A DNA stretch of 64,000 bases from positions 1,298,230 through 1,362,229 of the forward strand of contig WBMW01000582.1 in the NCBI GenBank assembly GCA_013396635.1, in the 5' to 3' direction. The stretch comes from Penelope pileata (lineage: Eukaryota > Chordata > Aves > Galliformes > Cracidae). Shown here one piece after another: positions 63,101-64,000 of the stretch. Numbering within the stretch: position 1 is the stretch's first letter; the number at the start of each line of letters is the position of its first letter. Under the pieces are notes generated by a model. It made no database searches, was not told where the DNA came from, and saw only the letters and a program-made list of their open reading frames with translations. The position numbers and the translations under genes were made by a program.

Positions 63101-63844
63101 CATGCACTTAGGTTAGAGAAGGAAGCATTAAAAAAAATCTTTTATTTGGATGGAAGATTTCTAGAGCTTCTAGTTTCTTCTGTGCAATCATTCCATGGTA
63201 GTTGAGCTCTCTAGGACATTTTGATAGATGTGATGAAGATTAATTGCTAGTTAATAGACTTCAGTTTGCCCAAGAAGCAGGCTAACTGTTTCTCCATTGT
63301 GAAGAATGTTTGTATATAGTAAACTAAATGAATAGAAATGGTACCATTTTACGATATCAGAGGCAAATGCGACCCAGAAGTCTGTTCTTTTGGGCCCAGA
63401 TTCAGAATTGATAAATATACAGTCACATTCAGTTCCTCTACTTTTAAGGCTGTACAATAGTGACTGTGAGTCAAAAGATACAGTGTGAAGTATGTAAGTA
63501 GTTAGAACATCAGTATCTTGAATTATATTCATTCCTGATATCAGTTTGATTTTAATTGAAAAAAAGGTTAGCTAGATAATGTCTAACCAGAGATAAGTAC
63601 AATTACATGTTGAAATAATAGCATAGAACTAAGCTTCTGCTTGTTCCTTCAGGAAATTACACTTCAAATAAAATGTCTTCTGCTAAGTGTCCTAGAGGGC
63701 ATAACAATATGTTCAACATAAAATAGATAGGCAATAAATATTCAAAACATTACACAGCATTACAAATTCATATAACTAAAAATGCTAAATTGAATTGTAC
63801 ACAAATAATTTATTACAGCCTCTCAAAGTTTTTTTGTTATGATA
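60191..63844. other. Unique noncoding DNA
   Basis: About 3.65 kb of mostly A+T-rich sequence. The open frames at 60968-61315 (-), 61515-61790 (-) and 62328-62609 (+) have no recognisable domain or splice evidence. Confidence 0.45.
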
Positions 63845-64000
63845 GCTACTGTCTTAGTTTCTAACTGAAACTTTCTCTCAGTGTCTGCTACAAAGCTGTG
63901 TTTTGGTTCTAGAAAGAAAACATGGCTGATAACACCCCGCAGCGCTGAACAGAACCAAGGACATTTGTATGTCTCTGCCAGGAGAGTAAAGAGGCTGGGG
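63845..64000 (+). mobile_element. Endogenous retrovirus LTR, 5' end, cut by the window edge
   Basis: The LTR starts at 63850 (TGTCTTAG) and its first 151 bp align to 55745 onward with about six substitutions and one 2-bp indel. GCTAC at 63845-63849 is the expected left target duplication. Whether this is a solo LTR or the left end of a provirus cannot be told from this window. Confidence 0.93.

Noticed and set aside
55745..64000. The LTRs at 55745 and 63850 as a provirus pair
   Set aside because: The first is closed by GGTAT on both sides and is solo. The second has GCTAC at its left edge, and no retroviral coding sequence lies between.
1..64000. CRISPR arrays, operons or other prokaryotic systems
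   Set aside because: The sequence is clearly avian nuclear DNA; no regularly spaced repeats with unique spacers are present.

Overview
The window reads as bird nuclear DNA, most likely chicken or a close galliform. The dominant repeats are 5'-truncated CR1 (chicken repeat 1) LINEs that end in the avian octamer repeat (ATTCTRTG)n. There are also two internally deleted copies of a Galluhop-type mariner transposon and several endogenous-retrovirus LTRs. Nothing bacterial, organellar or exogenous viral is visible. The DNA is A+T-rich with long unique stretches, and it contains one unresolved base (N at 16941) next to a poly-T run.

I find no supportable host protein-coding gene, tRNA, rRNA or known ncRNA. 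Every open frame is under 200 codons. The longest lie in repeats: 183 codons at 6395-6946 and 173 codons at 24134-24655 in CR1 ORF2 remnants, and 198 codons antisense through a mariner copy at 51374-51970. The window is best read as a gene desert or the inside of a very large intron, and the sequence alone does not separate these.

Layout. 0-8.3 kb: CR1 pieces at 415-777, 1875-1985 and 4661-5062; an old CR1 (6050-6485 plus 7070-7300) split by a younger CR1 in the opposite direction (6486-7049); and a complete solo LTR with a 5-bp target duplication (7743-8272). 8.3-17.1 kb: unique DNA, a perfect RFX-type X-box palindrome at 9942, a Galluhop deletion derivative (13984-14346), a CR1 (14928-15345), and the last 132 bp of an LTR abutting the N. 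17-35.8 kb: mostly unique DNA with one long CR1 (23707-24683) that retains part of the reverse-transcriptase domain. 35.85-36.78 kb: a GC-rich LTR-like repeat holding a nested CR1 tail. 37-51 kb: unique DNA, ancient LINE traces, a CR1 (43376-43934), an LTR-like patch (about 45.8-46.4 kb) and an unclassified GC-rich patch (about 49.56-50.06 kb). 51-64 kb: a second Galluhop derivative (51341-51878), a CR1 (53098-53650), a second complete solo LTR with its own 5-bp duplication (55745-56269), a pair of hairpins beside a TATA-like sequence (60087-60188), and the first 151 bp of a further LTR running off the window end.

The most informative signals are evolutionary. Four LTRs of one family, all on the + strand and in two subfamilies, represent separate insertions. 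The two mariner copies lost their catalytic core through different deletions. Nested insertions give a relative chronology. I did not find a previously undescribed system.
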